A stretch of DNA of 64,000 nucleotides. Origin: Bradyrhizobium sp. CCGUVB1N3 (GTDB lineage Bacteria > Pseudomonadota > Alphaproteobacteria > Rhizobiales > Xanthobacteraceae). Position 1 is the first letter of the stretch. Each line of letters starts with the position of its first letter. The stretch lies in assembly GCF_024199925.1 (NCBI RefSeq), contig NZ_JANADR010000001.1, positions 8,745,501-8,809,500 of the forward strand, read 5' to 3'. Under the pieces are notes generated by a model. That model saw only the letters and a program-made list of their open reading frames with translations. It ran no database searches and was not told the origin of the DNA. Below are positions 27,535 to 37,699 of this stretch, piece by piece. Made by a program: the position numbers and the translations under genes.

Positions 27535-27864
27535 TTAACAAACTGGATTGAGCTGGGCCTGGCAAGCGAGCGTTCGCCATGGCAATCCCAGGAACAGGCG
27601 CAATAAGTCCCTGAGCCAGGCGAGGATGCGGCGCAAGTTGTGGCCGACGACTGAGAGGACGACGTTGGCGGCATCACCGGCGCGGCCTTTAAGGTAGCAG
27701 CGACCGAGGTGGCCTTCGGCCTTGAGGTGTCCGATGATGGGCTCGATGGCGGAGCGGCGGCGCAGCTCACGCTTGATGACACCGAAGACGCCGCGCTTCT
27801 GGCCGGAGGTGAAGACGCGGCGGGGATTTTGCGCGTCGTGCCCGCGGTATACCAACGCATCCAA
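27535..27864 (-). pseudogene. IS5-family transposase C-terminal remnant
   Basis: 109 residues: VYRGHDAQNPRRVFTSGQKRG, RRRSAIEPIIGHLKAEGHLG and DAANVVLSVVGHNLRRILAW. These are the terminal blocks (with the catalytic glutamate in IEPIIGHLK) of IS5/IS1182-related DDE transposases. The N-terminal two thirds are lacking; a middle fragment of a similar gene is at 36,050-36,412. Confidence 0.8.
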
Positions 27865-28593
27865 TCGTTCGTATCATTCCACCCGCTGAAGTTCGATTCC
27901 ATACCACTCTTTCTCAGATTAGATGAGATAGGTCTTCATGGCCGACCCAAAGCTGAGTTCGGCAGCACGGGCTGCAGGATTCAGCTTGAGAATGTCGATC
28001 GTTTAGGTTGACATCCGGGCTGCCTGCTCGCTGGCGCGGCGCCAGCAACGTAACCAATTGGCGCGCCCTACCAACAGGGAGGCTTGAATTCAATTTGCGG
28101 CTTTCACCCACGACGATTCCAGAGACAGAGAAGAAAGATTGCGTCATCGGAGATTGCGGCTGTCGGCTGAAGGGCGGCACGCTGCACATCGGATCAAGCT
28201 TGGCGCGCCCACGGAGGCGAGGCGGAGCTGTCACAGGCTGATCTCGACTGCGCGTTTGGTCAGGCTCAAATTTGTCCGCCCGGAAATTTGGTCCAAGCCC
28301 TTCGCGCGTCAGGATTCTCACTCTAAAATTGAAACAGTGACTATGAACCTGTACCTATTTCAACCCTACAACCTGACGCTAGGTAAGCCTCAAGCCCTGT
28401 TGGGTAACAACCTAGCCGGCTATTGCGGTTGCGCGCCCGCATCGAGGACTAGGGACCGCCCCGACGATCGGTGATCTCCTGTCGCTTCAACAGCGAATGC
28501 GCGCTAGCTGCGGGCTTTCAACAGGCTGCCCATCCGGCTCCGGTCGCGGAAGCTGAAATTGTCGAAGCTTTAGCACCCCGCAAGAGGAACCCG
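27865..28593. other. Stretch without recognised gene
   Basis: About 730 bases. Short frames on both strands, none convincing; no repeats or structured RNA noticed. Confidence 0.35.
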
Positions 28594-28760
28594 ATGGACA
28601 TCCATGAGAATGCCTGGCTTACGCCGCGAGGCCGAGAGCGCGTTGTTCGGCTGGTGCAGAGCGTGCTGACGCCGGAGACCTCCGAACGAGCCGCAGGCGT
28701 CTGCCCGCGGACCGCTCGGAAGTGGATTGATCGTTGTTGCCCCGCCGCGTTCCTCACCCG
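28594..28760 (+). pseudogene. IS481-family transposase N-terminal fragment
   Basis: The frame reads MDIHENAWLTPRGRERVVRL, then ERAAGVCPRTARKWIDR, the helix-turn-helix start of IS481 transposases (MDIHKNAPLTPRGREAMV). It loses similarity after about 50 residues. Confidence 0.75.
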
Positions 28761-28945
28761 GATTGATGGTGTGGAACGGCCCCATTACCGACAGCATCAA
28801 CGCTCTAAAACGCGGATCGTTGCTGGCAACGCCACAAGGTAGGAGCCGTTCCGTGAAGCAGATTAGCACCATCGGGCGGCAGCATCGACAATAAGGATGG
28901 TCTGCGCCGATGCTGTATCGGTCGTGGCGCTTTGTCCTACCAATC

Positions 28946-29413
28946 TCAGCTCGATTCTGGGTCCGCTCCGCACATGTCCACTGAATAGCGCTTCCGCTTG
29001 TCCGAGCGGCAATTCCATCCATTCGGCGGGATCAGGATTAGGTATCGGCCATCCATCCTCTCTCTTACGGCACCGTCGATGTCGAGCACCTGATAACGTA
29101 TGCCTCGTTCGTCAAGCGCTGCTTGGACGCAATGTAGGTATTCGACATCTCCCGGCATCCGGTGGGTCGTTCCCGCACCTGCGGTGCACATCTGCAGGAC
29201 GCCGCGGTGCGCCTGCACATCGAAGGCAAGGATGTGGCTGCACAGACAGGCGAGCACGTTTTCGTTCACCAGGATATTCCAGAACGGGTGAGCGTATTCG
29301 TGGCCGATCTCGCGTTGATACGTGCCACAACAGAAACTGGTGGCCTTCGCCACGCGGATGAAGCGCGGGGATGGAATTTTTGACAGAGTTGATAGCCTTT
29401 CATTGCGCGGCAT
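28946..29413 (-). CDS. Hypothetical protein, 155 aa, possible gene fragment
   Basis: The protein contains EYAHPFWNILVNENVLACLC, then GVLQMCTAGAGTTHRMPGDVEYLHCVQAALDERG and RYQVLDIDG. It looks like the C-terminal part of a larger beta-sandwich protein, but I cannot name the family. No signal peptide and a weak start. Function unknown. Confidence 0.5.
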   Translation of the reverse strand: MPRNERLSTLSKIPSPRFIRVAKATSFCCGTYQREIGHEYAHPFWNILVNENVLACLCSHILAFDVQAHRGVLQMCTAGAGTTHRMPGDVEYLHCVQAALDERGIRYQVLDIDGAVRERMDGRYLILIPPNGWNCRSDKRKRYSVDMCGADPESS

Positions 29414-29507
29414 CGATTCATCGATTGCGCAACAAACAGCTGATTCTCGCCGAACGGCGCGTCAAGCTCGGCACTAAAACCTCAATAGCTGTCAATCGGC
29501 ATTGAAC

Positions 29508-31227
29508 TGGGACCCCGCGTATTGCCTCAGGAAGGAATGTTACCCGGGATGAAGGTCTGCGAGCTCCGCAGACCGATCTCGAAGCTGCGGCGAACTCGGT
29601 GGAGGGGCTGTGGACGGGGCGGAGTGATCATTACACGCAGCGCCGTCCACAGCCCCGGCCCGTATTTCCTCCAGCGGCATGGATACGATGATCGTTTCCG
29701 CCACCTTCCGCCGGAAGGACCGAAGCCGGCGTTGAACGATTGAATGCTGCTTGTCGCTAAACGAAGGATCGATGGTGATGAGCCTGCGTACGATGGCCAG
29801 CGCAGTGAGCTGCGGTTCGACAGCGAGCCAATTCTCGATCGTCGAGAAATGGGGATCGAGCTTCGAGGGCATGCGAATGCGCTTTTTGTATCGTCGTTTC
29901 GGCCGACGATGTGTGGCGCGTACCTCGGTGGCCGTTACCACGGTGCCGAGCGATTGGGCAAAAATCAGCGGATCAGCCGGCGATACGCCGACCGTCGTCA
30001 CAAGACCGCGCTTGCCGATGCGTTCGCCGAGCTCTTCCTGCGCCGCACGGATGTCGGCAAGCAGTTGCACGGGATCCAGAGTGCGGTATGCCGCGCGCAG
30101 ACGGCGCTTGATCGCCGATGCGAGTTTCGGGTGTGCCAGCGCACGTTCGTACGGCGTAGCCGGCGGATGATAGCGTTTGATGACCTTCGCGCCCTCGCGG
30201 CGCTTCTCCTTGAGCTTGAATGACGGCTGGAAGAAGTTCACAAGCAGGCGCGCCGCCGCGTAGAGACGCGCCATCACACGGGCCGTCGCGACCCCATCGA
30301 ACCGCCCGTAGCCGACGAGCCGCCGCACCACCGCGCCGTTCTTCTGCTCCACGAAAGCCTGATCGTTCTTCTTGTAGGCGCGGGACCGCGTTACCTCGAT
30401 CTGCTGTGCTCGGCACCATGGAACAACGACGTCGTTCATGAACGCGCTGTCGTTATCGAAGTCGGCACCCCGGATCACCCACGGGAACAGACTTTGTGCT
30501 CGCGTCATCGCTTCGACGACGAGGCTACCATCGCGGGTCACCAGGGGCAGACATTCCGTCCATCCCGTGGCGATATCCACCATGGTCAGCGTCTGGATGA
30601 ACGAGCCGGCCACGCTGATTCCACCATGCGCGACCATGTCGATCTCACAAAAACCAGGCGGCGGGTTGGCCCAGTCGTTGAAGGTTCTGATCGGCACCTC
30701 GCGTCGAATCGCCGAGTAGAATCCAACCCGCCGCCGGCGCCCCCCGGCAGCCGCAACTTTGACGTCGATCAACATTCGATCGATCGTCGCCGCACTCATC
30801 GTTACCAGTAGCGCGCGCTCTTCGCTTGTCGGCCTCAGCCGACCATGCCGCTCGAGTGCAGGCAACAGCGCTGGGATCATCGATACTAGGCGTTTGCCGC
30901 AGACGCGATCCGAGGCTTCCCACAGCGCGACCAGCGCGTCGCGCACACTGGCGTATCTGCGCCGCCGACTTCTCGCTGGTTCGGTTGCGCCGGTGACTTC
31001 CTCTTTCGATGGCGGTCCGGTTCGATCCCTTGCAAGCGACAGTGCTCGCACCGCGTGCTTGCGCTGCCAACCCGTCGTTGCCGTCAACTCATCAAGGATG
31101 CGTCCCTTCTCAACTCGCCCTGCCGTACGGTAACGCTTCGCCACCGCCGCCAAAACCTCGCGCCGTGCGCCCATGCTGATCCCGCTTGCCATTGGCGCCA
31201 CCGACCTGATTCGGTGACGCTGCCCCA
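29508..31227 (-). mobile_element. Insertion sequence with rve-type transposase (probably ISNCY)
   Basis: Ends deduced from imperfect inverted repeats starting TGGGACC on the left and TGGGGCA on the right strand. One intact transposase gene fills it. It abuts the ISL3 remnant on the right and may have inserted into that element. Confidence 0.6.
29540..31192 (-). CDS. Integrase-catalytic-domain transposase (ISNCY type)
   Basis: About 550 residues. N-terminal DNA-binding helices (MGARREVLAAVAKRYRTAGR, WQRKHAVRALS), then an rve core: CEIDMVAHGGISVAGSFIQT, GADFDNDSAFMNDVVVPWC and an E in KNDQAFVEQKNGAVVRRLVG, fitting D-D-E spacing. The C-terminal portion carries a basic tract (RRPKRRYKKRIRMPS). 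Start at 31,192 or 31,174 preferred over GTG 31,201. Intact. Confidence 0.88.
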   Translation of the reverse strand: MASGISMGARREVLAAVAKRYRTAGRVEKGRILDELTATTGWQRKHAVRALSLARDRTGPPSKEEVTGATEPARSRRRRYASVRDALVALWEASDRVCGKRLVSMIPALLPALERHGRLRPTSEERALLVTMSAATIDRMLIDVKVAAAGGRRRRVGFYSAIRREVPIRTFNDWANPPPGFCEIDMVAHGGISVAGSFIQTLTMVDIATGWTECLPLVTRDGSLVVEAMTRAQSLFPWVIRGADFDNDSAFMNDVVVPWCRAQQIEVTRSRAYKKNDQAFVEQKNGAVVRRLVGYGRFDGVATARVMARLYAAARLLVNFFQPSFKLKEKRREGAKVIKRYHPPATPYERALAHPKLASAIKRRLRAAYRTLDPVQLLADIRAAQEELGERIGKRGLVTTVGVSPADPLIFAQSLGTVVTATEVRATHRRPKRRYKKRIRMPSKLDPHFSTIENWLAVEPQLTALAIVRRLITIDPSFSDKQHSIVQRRLRSFRRKVAETIIVSMPLEEIRAGAVDGAACNDHSAPSTAPPPSSPQLRDRSAELADLHPG

Positions 31228-31489
31228 GTCATCGGCGCGGAATCCTCCGGTACGCAAGAAGGTCGTCGCAGATCTCGACCCGTGGATCGCCACGGCCAGC
31301 TTGAGCCTGATCGCCTCTTTTGCGAGTGGCATCATCAGGGACAAAGCCGCCGTCCGTGCCGCCATCACCGAACCTTGGTCCAATGGCCAGACAGAAGGGC
31401 AGATCACGAAACTAAAGCTCGTGAAACGCCAGATGTATGGACGGGCGAAGATCGACCTCCTGCAAGCGCGGCTGATAGGCGCCATCTAG
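31228..31489 (+). pseudogene. ISL3-family transposase C-terminal remnant
   Basis: Reads VRAAITEPWSNGQTEGQITK followed by LKLVKRQMYGRAKIDLLQARLIGAI and a stop, the diagnostic end of ISL3 transposases with the catalytic glutamate (QTEGQI). Only the last 80-90 residues remain. Confidence 0.85.
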
Positions 31490-31784
31490 TTGAGGCAAAC
31501 CGTCATCGAAGTTGCGTCAGAGCCCTTATTCCATGCCGAAACACAGCATGTGATGCCCCGCGTGCTTGGCCCCAACCGTCGTGGATTGCACTTCGCGATC
31601 TACGACGCTGGAATCGCCAGCCATGGGCACCAAGTCGCGCGAGGTGATCTTGGCGTGGTCCGATCATGAGCGCGACGATGCGCGCTCATGAGGCGCGGGA
31701 GCTCGCTCTGAAAGCCGCCCGGGAGGCCGGACCGGGCGGAGGCCGAAGCATGGTCGGTGCGCATGGAAGCAGGATAGCGGCACT

Positions 31785-32000
31785 TCAATCGATTAGTCTG
31801 ACCTCGACAGCTCTGTACCTTGAGCGCTGTCTGTTGAAGCGAAGAGCGAAAGTCACGCGCGTGCCCGGCACCAGATCAGGCCCTGCGCAGTCGCGAAGTT
31901 CCGACATGTGCATGAACAGATCTTCGCCGTTGCAGTCATCAGGCCGGATGAAGCCCCAGCCCTTTTCAACGTTGTACGAGATTACCGTTCCAGTCCGCAT
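31785..32000 (-). CDS. Cold-shock-domain protein
   Basis: A 71-residue single cold-shock domain (OB fold) that binds single-stranded RNA or DNA. RNP1 is GWGFIRP and RNP2 is LFMHMSEL, with the leading TGTVISYN-type strand 1. Size is exactly that of CspA-like proteins. Aromatic residues on the binding face are partly conserved (W, F, F). It acts as an RNA chaperone in the cytoplasm. No operon partner. The upstream Shine-Dalgarno (GAGCAAAG) is weak. Confidence 0.88.
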   Translation of the reverse strand: MRTGTVISYNVEKGWGFIRPDDCNGEDLFMHMSELRDCAGPDLVPGTRVTFALRFNRQRSRYRAVEVRLID

Positions 32001-33310
32001 CTTTGCTCTAACATTTCGCGACTCGATATATCGCCGCCTAAACGGCCTGCGCGGCTGCTTCGGAGCTGCGGATACACTTTCCAGCCCTAACTTGCCCGAG
32101 CAAAGAACTCGTGGACATGGCGGTCTCCTTTCCCGCTTAGGGAGATACTAATGCTGTGGTACTAAGCCGTTCGTGTTCGTACCCGCGTAGCGACGGGGCG
32201 GACCAGACGCTAGCGGCGACGAGCCCGCCCCTAACATCACCGCATGAGCATTCGGTGATGCTGTCCAGAACCGAGCAAGGGCCGTGCCGAATCGAGAACT
32301 GGAGCTTCTACAGGCGCTTCGTAGCGGGGTTCTAGGGTCAAGTTGTCGGCGTTTGTTTGAAACTCGACAGTCGACGCGATACTCCGTCCCTGCCAGGTCC
32401 CGCCGACCTGCGGACCAATGGCAGGATCACGTTCGCCGTGTCCGATCCAGGCTCCCGGTTCGTCCGGACGGTTTGCGACAACAGGCGCCATCCTGACGCC
32501 TTGAGGTGACACAACCAGTGATAAGATAAGTGTCGGGCAGGAAGGCGGCCCGACTTCGGTCCGCAGGAGCTTGCCCGGCGCTCAACTGCGGAAATGAATG
32601 AGGCCACGAGACATGCAGCCCCGCGGCCTCGCCACCGGAATATAGCGAAAATACAGTTTAACTATCAAACTCCCCGCCGGTGTTCCTTCAGTAGAACACC
32701 ATGTTCCAAAGATTGACAATCCGGGCGGCTACGGAGAAAGGCGCGCAACCGCCAATCGTAGCGCCGGATCTTTCGCGGCTGGCACAGCAACCCGTTCTCG
32801 TCGTGCCCGGACGCCCCATAACGTCGCCATCTTCCCAATAGGTTTTCAGACCCATAGGCACTGTTTGAGCCGGCAGAAGCAATGCTCGATGCTGTTGCGC
32901 TGTTTGTAGGGGCGTTACCGTCGCGGGAATGGTGATCCTGCGGGTGTGGTTTGATGGTATCACTGCTGTTGCGCCGATTTATGCGATGATCGTACGCAGA
33001 ACGGCCGATTGCCGAGCACCGCATCGTTCAGTGCCGCTCGCTCACCGGACGCTTCTTGATGCGAGACCTCGATCAAACAAGAACCGCTACCTTCCATTTC
33101 GCAATTCTTCCGGCCGCCGTGGCAGCCGATGGATGCCCTGTTGTCGTTCTTGCGACGTCAAACCTCCGGCGCTTCGCATTTTTCGGCTATTTCGCTTCCC
33201 AGATGTCGCTTCCACTCAGTACTTTCGGGATAATGTCCGCGTTGGACTTTCGCGGCTGCAACCTTGGCTTCCGGGCCGCGATTGCGGCTGTCGTTCGTTT
33301 GATCACAGTC
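32001..33310. other. 1.3 kb, mostly degenerate DNA with IS scraps
   Basis: No credible gene. Around 32,680-32,960 the minus strand, in mixed frames, reads like the tail of an IS5-type transposase (a run corresponding to the QRNxIExxFxRLKQ block), heavily shifted. The rest shows no recognisable domain. Confidence 0.35.
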
Positions 33311-33523
33311 TCAGCCGTACCGTGGCGGCCGGAGCTGCTCCAGTCCATCCTCGATCACTCGGAGGTCTTCAAGTAGAGAAGATCGCGACTGAGCCGGGTT
33401 GGTGCTGGATGTGGACTGTAGTGTTCCCAGCAACTGGCCGCGAAGTTTTCGCATATTTTCCAGGGCTTGCCGGTTCTTCAAACGTACATAAGCGGAAACG
33501 ATCGCTTCGATGGTTGTTGGCAA
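33311..33523 (-). CDS. Small conserved hypothetical protein
   Basis: A 70-residue protein starting at TTG 33,523 with GGAG about ten bases upstream. It reads MPTTIEAIVSAYVRLKNRQALENMRKLRGQLL and ends EDLRVIEDGLEQLRPP, a two-helix pattern that recurs in small Bradyrhizobium hypothetical proteins. Function unknown. Confidence 0.5.
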   Translation of the reverse strand: MPTTIEAIVSAYVRLKNRQALENMRKLRGQLLGTLQSTSSTNPAQSRSSLLEDLRVIEDGLEQLRPPRYG

Positions 33524-33859
33524 ATGGGTTGCTCCGAATACAAAGCTCTAAAATACGTTGCATCGTAACCCATTCAAGACAACCTGCAAGACCGCTCGAT
33601 GAACACGTTGTCCATCCAGCCCGCGACCGTCCATCGAGATCCTGACGCCGGTGGCGGCCAACGTGCTGGTGTAGCGGCGTCAACAGGTAAAGGCGTCTAG
33701 ATCGGCGAGCGGTGGCATGAAGCCGAGCGTGCTGCAATCGACGCAGGATCGCGAAGAGCGGCGAGAGGATAACGCGCGCTCAGGCCGTACGTCGGCTGGT
33801 CGAGCTCGGGCTGAGGACGAAGAAGTGAGCAGGAATGCATTGAACGATTTGAGGTGACC

Positions 33860-34120
33860 ATGAAGCTGCTGATCGCGCTAATCACGCTGTTTTTTGCGAA
33901 CGGCGCTTTTGCTCAAGCTGCTCCACCCAGAACAGCAAAGATGCCATCCACTCATGTTAAGCCGCAGGCGCCGCTGGGTTGTAAACTAGTCGGGACGGTC
34001 AGAGGCACGAAGATCTGGGCAGGTGATTGCGTTGCTGCGACATCACCAGTGGACACGCCAGCGCCGTCATCACCGCCCGGCCCGTCAGCCGAAGGCAATG
34101 CGCCCGCAGAGAAGCAGTGA
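33860..34120 (+). CDS. Small secreted protein with Pro/Ser-rich tail
   Basis: An 86-residue protein from ATG 33,860, behind GAGGTGA. A clear Sec signal peptide (MKLLIALITLFFANGAFAQA) is followed by a short beta segment with two cysteines (GCKLVGTVRGTKIWAGDCVA), probably a disulfide, and a low-complexity tail rich in Pro, Ser and Ala. Periplasmic or exported. Function unknown. Confidence 0.75.
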   Translation: MKLLIALITLFFANGAFAQAAPPRTAKMPSTHVKPQAPLGCKLVGTVRGTKIWAGDCVAATSPVDTPAPSSPPGPSAEGNAPAEKQ

Positions 34121-34343
34121 TGGGCTCAAAGGCGCTCACGCGAGTCGCCGGCTTCGGGCTGAGGGCGAGGAAGGGCTGAAAGTGAGCGATTCGGGCTCGT
34201 CATTGGGCCCACCGGATATGAATGGTTGGCGTCATAAATCTGCAATCATAGCGTGCTACGCTGATCATCTTGACTGCAAGCTCGGAGTGAAATAAAGGGC
34301 GGGGTTTTCTCAGTTAGAGACTTATCAACTGGATAATCGGCAT

Positions 34344-34610
34344 ATGGCCTACGATTTGGCTACGGTGCAGATGCTCCGCAGAGTCCTTGATGAAGTACTT
34401 GTTAGCCCCAGGTTCACTCGGCAGAAGAACCGCTCTGCGCTCGAGATGGCTGAGTACATTCTGTGGCTTGCCTCTCGGGGGGAGCGCGAGCCATCAGCGA
34501 TCAAACGGCGCGTGCTGGATGAATTTTTGACGAACGCTAGTAGCTGCAGCGCAAAGCCAAGACTGGTGGGCACGGCTTCGGTAGCGGCTCAGGCGACGGC
34601 TGGCCCGTGA
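34344..34610 (+). CDS. Conserved rhizobial hypothetical protein
   Basis: An 88-residue protein: MAYDLATVQMLRRVLDEVLV, FTRQKNRSALEMAEYILWLA, SRGEREPSAIKRRVLDEFL. I recognise this helical layout from small proteins common in Bradyrhizobium genomes, usually ending near residue 67; the last 20 residues here (Ala/Ser-rich) may be an extension by a lost stop. Function unknown. Confidence 0.7.
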   Translation: MAYDLATVQMLRRVLDEVLVSPRFTRQKNRSALEMAEYILWLASRGEREPSAIKRRVLDEFLTNASSCSAKPRLVGTASVAAQATAGP

Positions 34611-34622
34611 GTTAGCGCTGTG

Positions 34623-34960
34623 GGTAACAGAGCGCCTGATTCCCATACGGCGTTCTGAACGGCTGCCGTTTCGCGATATTCCTATCACGCGGGATTGGCC
34701 AACGATGGTGAGAGGATCCACGTCTGAACGGGGCATCCTCAAGCGCGGTCTTTCTGGTCTACAACTAGCAGCTTTGAAAAAGCTCGCGGATAGCCCAGCT
34801 GACAATTGGTGGAAGGAGGTGCTGGAGAGCAAGGATCTCTTGCTTGCGGTCGGGAATGGATACCTGAACGCTTATGTCAAAGGTTAGAGCGTCTTCAAAA
34901 TTGCTTTCGAAAACGGCGGCAGCGGCGATTGCAGCCAGCTTCCGCGATCCACTAAAAATA
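34623..34960 (+). pseudogene. Rhizobial hypothetical gene with premature stop
   Basis: The plus strand reads TERLIPIRRSERLPFRDIPI, then LAALKKLADSPADNWWKEVL and LLLAVGNGYLNAYVKG followed by a TAG. Beyond the stop the same frame continues SVFKIAFENGG, which fits the expected VKGQSVFKI of this hypothetical family, so a CAG has become TAG. A C-terminal region follows only briefly. Confidence 0.5.
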
Positions 34961-35191
34961 TCTGGTGAAGCTGGAACTTGAGAATAAGGATCCATATATG
35001 TCGTAGCCGTCCAGCGCCGGCGGCGAGCAGAGTGCCGCAAGGGCGAGTTGGCGGCCAAGCGCTTTCGAGCCCCACTGTGATACGCCAATGCCGCACGACC
35101 GTCGCATGCGGCACGCGATCAGGTGACGTGATTGCGATCCGGTCGGATCGTTGGGCGATCGGCGGATGTACCTGATCTCAACGATCCGGGA

Positions 35192-35225
35192 GAAGCCCCG
35201 GCGGGCTACGGCTCGCCGGGGCTTC
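35192..35225 (-). terminator. Strong inverted repeat, probable terminator
   Basis: GAAGCCCCGGCG pairs with CGCCGGGGCTTC around a 10-base loop. It lies just after the minus-strand gene ending at 35,272. No T-run on either side, so a bidirectional or Rho-assisted stop is possible. Confidence 0.55.
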
Positions 35226-35271
35226 CTTGCCTGTGTGGGGCTGTCGTTCTTACGAGATGCCGTCGGCGCGG

Positions 35272-35694
35272 TCAGCCGAGAGGTCGGGTTTGCCTGAAAT
35301 GGAAACCGCTCGAAGTGAACCGCCTGGCCACGGCACGCACGTCACGTTCGCATGTTTCGAGCGCGATCTTCTGGGCGAGCATGACGTCTCCGATCGGCAG
35401 AGCGCCGGCCGGCGAAAAACATAATCCCTCCCCCAGGCGGCCTCTTTCGTCGATCTCGCACACGTTCACCGAGGCCCCGAGGTGGATCCTGTATCGCTGT
35501 CCGCTGTCATTTCCGACGACCTCGAAGTAGCCCTTTTGGGCGAACTGCTCCCGCTGCGCCGGCGACAACCATTGCTGCAAGAGGCGCAGCGACCGGCCCT
35601 CCGGCGTCCGCTCGGCGCCGTGCCTGATGATAAGGGCCCGCATCGCTCGCCCCCGGGAACGGCCGCCCGGCGGCATCGATCGAAAGCCAAACAT
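35272..35694 (-). CDS. Conserved hypothetical protein
   Basis: Up to 140 residues; true start probably ATG 35,643 (MRALIIRHGAERTPEGRSLR). Body: LLQQWLSPAQREQFAQKGYFEVVGNDSGQRYRIHLG, then VCEIDERGRLGEGLCFSPAG and LPIGDVMLAQKIALET. The beta-strand-rich centre recurs in rhizobial proteins of unknown function, usually beside short partners like the next gene. It is 15 bases from that gene and probably co-transcribed with it. Confidence 0.7.
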   Translation of the reverse strand: MFGFRSMPPGGRSRGRAMRALIIRHGAERTPEGRSLRLLQQWLSPAQREQFAQKGYFEVVGNDSGQRYRIHLGASVNVCEIDERGRLGEGLCFSPAGALPIGDVMLAQKIALETCERDVRAVARRFTSSGFHFRQTRPLG

Positions 35695-35709
35695 GGCAGG
35701 AACGCCGAC

Positions 35710-35931
35710 TTAGCCGCCGACCAGCCTGGGGAAGAAGACGGTTTCTTCCGCCTTCGGGTCGAACGATCGGATCTGCGAAACCTGACCTGGACCGGTCCGG
35801 ACCGCTGCGGTAAACCCGATATTCGTCAGTTCGTAGAACCGCTGCTCCGCCTTCGCCAGTTCTTGTGCGTCGTCGAGGTTGAAAGGATGACGGCTGTCGC
35901 CGCTGTGGTCCATCACGATCTGGATTGCCAT
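35710..35931 (-). CDS. Conserved hypothetical protein, 73 aa
   Basis: From ATG 35,931 behind a GGAGGGCG ribosome site: MAIQIVMDHSGDSRHPFNLD, then EQRFYELTNIGFTAAVRTG and QVSQIRSFDPKAEETVFFPRLVGG. A small alpha/beta protein recurrent in Bradyrhizobium, function unknown. First gene of a two-gene unit with the preceding entry. Confidence 0.75.
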   Translation of the reverse strand: MAIQIVMDHSGDSRHPFNLDDAQELAKAEQRFYELTNIGFTAAVRTGPGQVSQIRSFDPKAEETVFFPRLVGG

Positions 35932-36049
35932 AATCGCCCTCCTCGGATTGCTGATAGCCATGGGACCTCGATCGAGTATCGAGCCAAAGTCGTGGATTTT
36001 CAAGGGTGGAGCATTCCATCGCAAGTTGCCGCTGGTCTACTGATCGCAG

Positions 36050-36412
36050 CGGCGTGCAGCCCAAGGCCGTTGCGCATCCGACCGACGCGCGGCTGATGCA
36101 TCGGGCAATCGTCAAGCTCATCGGGCTCGCCAAGCGCGCCGCCATCATGATCGGCCGCAATACCCACGCTGTCCAGTTCAAGCGCGCCCGGCGCCAACTC
36201 AAGTGCCTGCGAACACGGCTTGGCCGGATCATTCGCGGCATCCGCCGCAAGATTGATGGCGATGCGGTGCTGGAAGCTCGCTTCGGCCCGCTGCTCGGTT
36301 AGCGCAGCAGGTGCGCAGCCAGGATCAGGATCGGCGCAGTCCAAAGGTCCATGCGTTACATGCCCCGGAGGTCGTGTGCATCGGCAAGGGTAAAGCCCGC
36401 GCGCCTTACGAG
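36050..36412 (+). pseudogene. IS5-family transposase internal fragment
   Basis: Reads VQPKAVAHPTDARLMHRAIV, HAVQFKRARRQLKCLRTRLG and RIIRGIRRKI in one frame; the following VVCIGKGKARAPYE block is in another. This is the middle of the same IS5-type transposase whose C-terminal part occurs at 27,535. Both ends are missing. Confidence 0.75.
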
Positions 36413-36477
36413 TAACGGCATGGACACGCCGCTCTCAGCAGCAACATAAATCTCCGGCAAGAGAAGGAGCACAAGCC

Positions 36478-37333
36478 ATGTCCGCTACGAACATTGTCAT
36501 GATCGGCATCGATCTAGGGAAAAACACATTCCATGTGGTGGGGCTCGATGCTATGGGAGCAATCGCCCTACGCAAGAAGCGATCGAGAAATCAGCTGGAG
36601 CAGTCGCGGGCCAATGTTCATGGACCGCAACTATCTCAAAGGCTGTGCCGGCAACCGAACCAACGCACTCGCGGGGGCCGGCTACAACGTGTATGGGGTT
36701 AGCTCCTGTCAAGAGCTCAATCCCTGCAGGTATTTCGCCTGTCGTCGTCAGGCGCCAGAACGCAATGAGCAATTTGCGCGCCAGCGCCACGATCATGGTC
36801 TTGCGCGTGCAGCCGCGCGCGCCGGCCGCGCGAGCCCGGAACCATTGGGCCAATGCGCTGTCCTTTTGGAAAAGGAGAGGGCGCCAGGCCAGTTGGATCG
36901 TCCCACGCCGTACCCGGGCGTTGCCAGCACGAAGGCCCTTCTCACGTCTTCGCTTGCCGCTCTCATCGGGAGCGCCCGTGAGGCTCGCGTAACGCGCGAC
37001 CGCTCTGCGATCTCTCAATTGCCGGGAGAGACACTCATGTTCGACCCTGTCCACTGTTTCGATTCCAACGCCAATGATCCGCTCCAGCAATTTGATCATC
37101 GCGTGCGCGCCGCTCTCGGAAACCTGCAAGCGCTGCAATCGAGCCGCCTCGATCTCCCTGATCTGCTCTCTGATGAGGCCAAGACGGACCATGTCCCGGC
37201 GCATCTCGGCGACAGTGTTGGGCGGCAGCGGCACTCCTTCCGGCGTGCGCAGCGTCTCGAGCCGTTTTGACGCATGACGCAGCAGCGCCGGCTTAAGATT
37301 GCGAATACCCAGGCGAATGAGACATGCCTTCAT
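36478..37333. pseudogene. Two IS110-family transposase remnants, opposed
   Basis: On the plus strand, 36,478-36,600 begins MSATNIVMIGIDLGKNTFHV, the RuvC-like N-terminal start of IS110 transposases with the first catalytic aspartate, and breaks off. On the minus strand 36,551-37,333 carries the C-terminal transposase_20 domain: LLERIIGVGIETVDRVEHEC, AVARYASLTGAPDESGKRRR and GNARVRRGTIQLAWR. These are halves of the family in opposite orientation, so at least one inversion or two insertions occurred. Confidence 0.82.
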
Positions 37334-37699
37334 TCGATTGACAATGCTGGTTTGTTGGCTGACGAGGTTCTCACGCTCGCGGTTCGGGGGCCGACGTCCT
37401 CTTCATCGAGACTTGGGTTTGCTGCCATTTGGCAATGGTTCGGCTCGCCGCGCAACCAACTGAGCACGGTTTGCAGGTTCGTTGTCCGCGCTTTCGGAAG
37501 GAGCTTGAGCAATTCGGGTTTGTAAGACCGAGCGCAGCCGTGGGCACGAAAACCCAAGGGATCACAAACCATTCCTCATCGACCAACGTGTCTTCCGTCA
37601 GCCTAGTAGAGCGCGCGGTTTCGTCGCGCCTCGAGTAGAAAATGGCTGTTGCAAACGTCTAGAGCACGTTGTTTTTTACCGGAATCGGGATTGATCGGG
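37334..37699. other. Stretch between IS110 remnant and group II intron
   Basis: About 365 bases. Short frames only, nothing recognised. The intron's 3' exon lies at its right end. Confidence 0.35.
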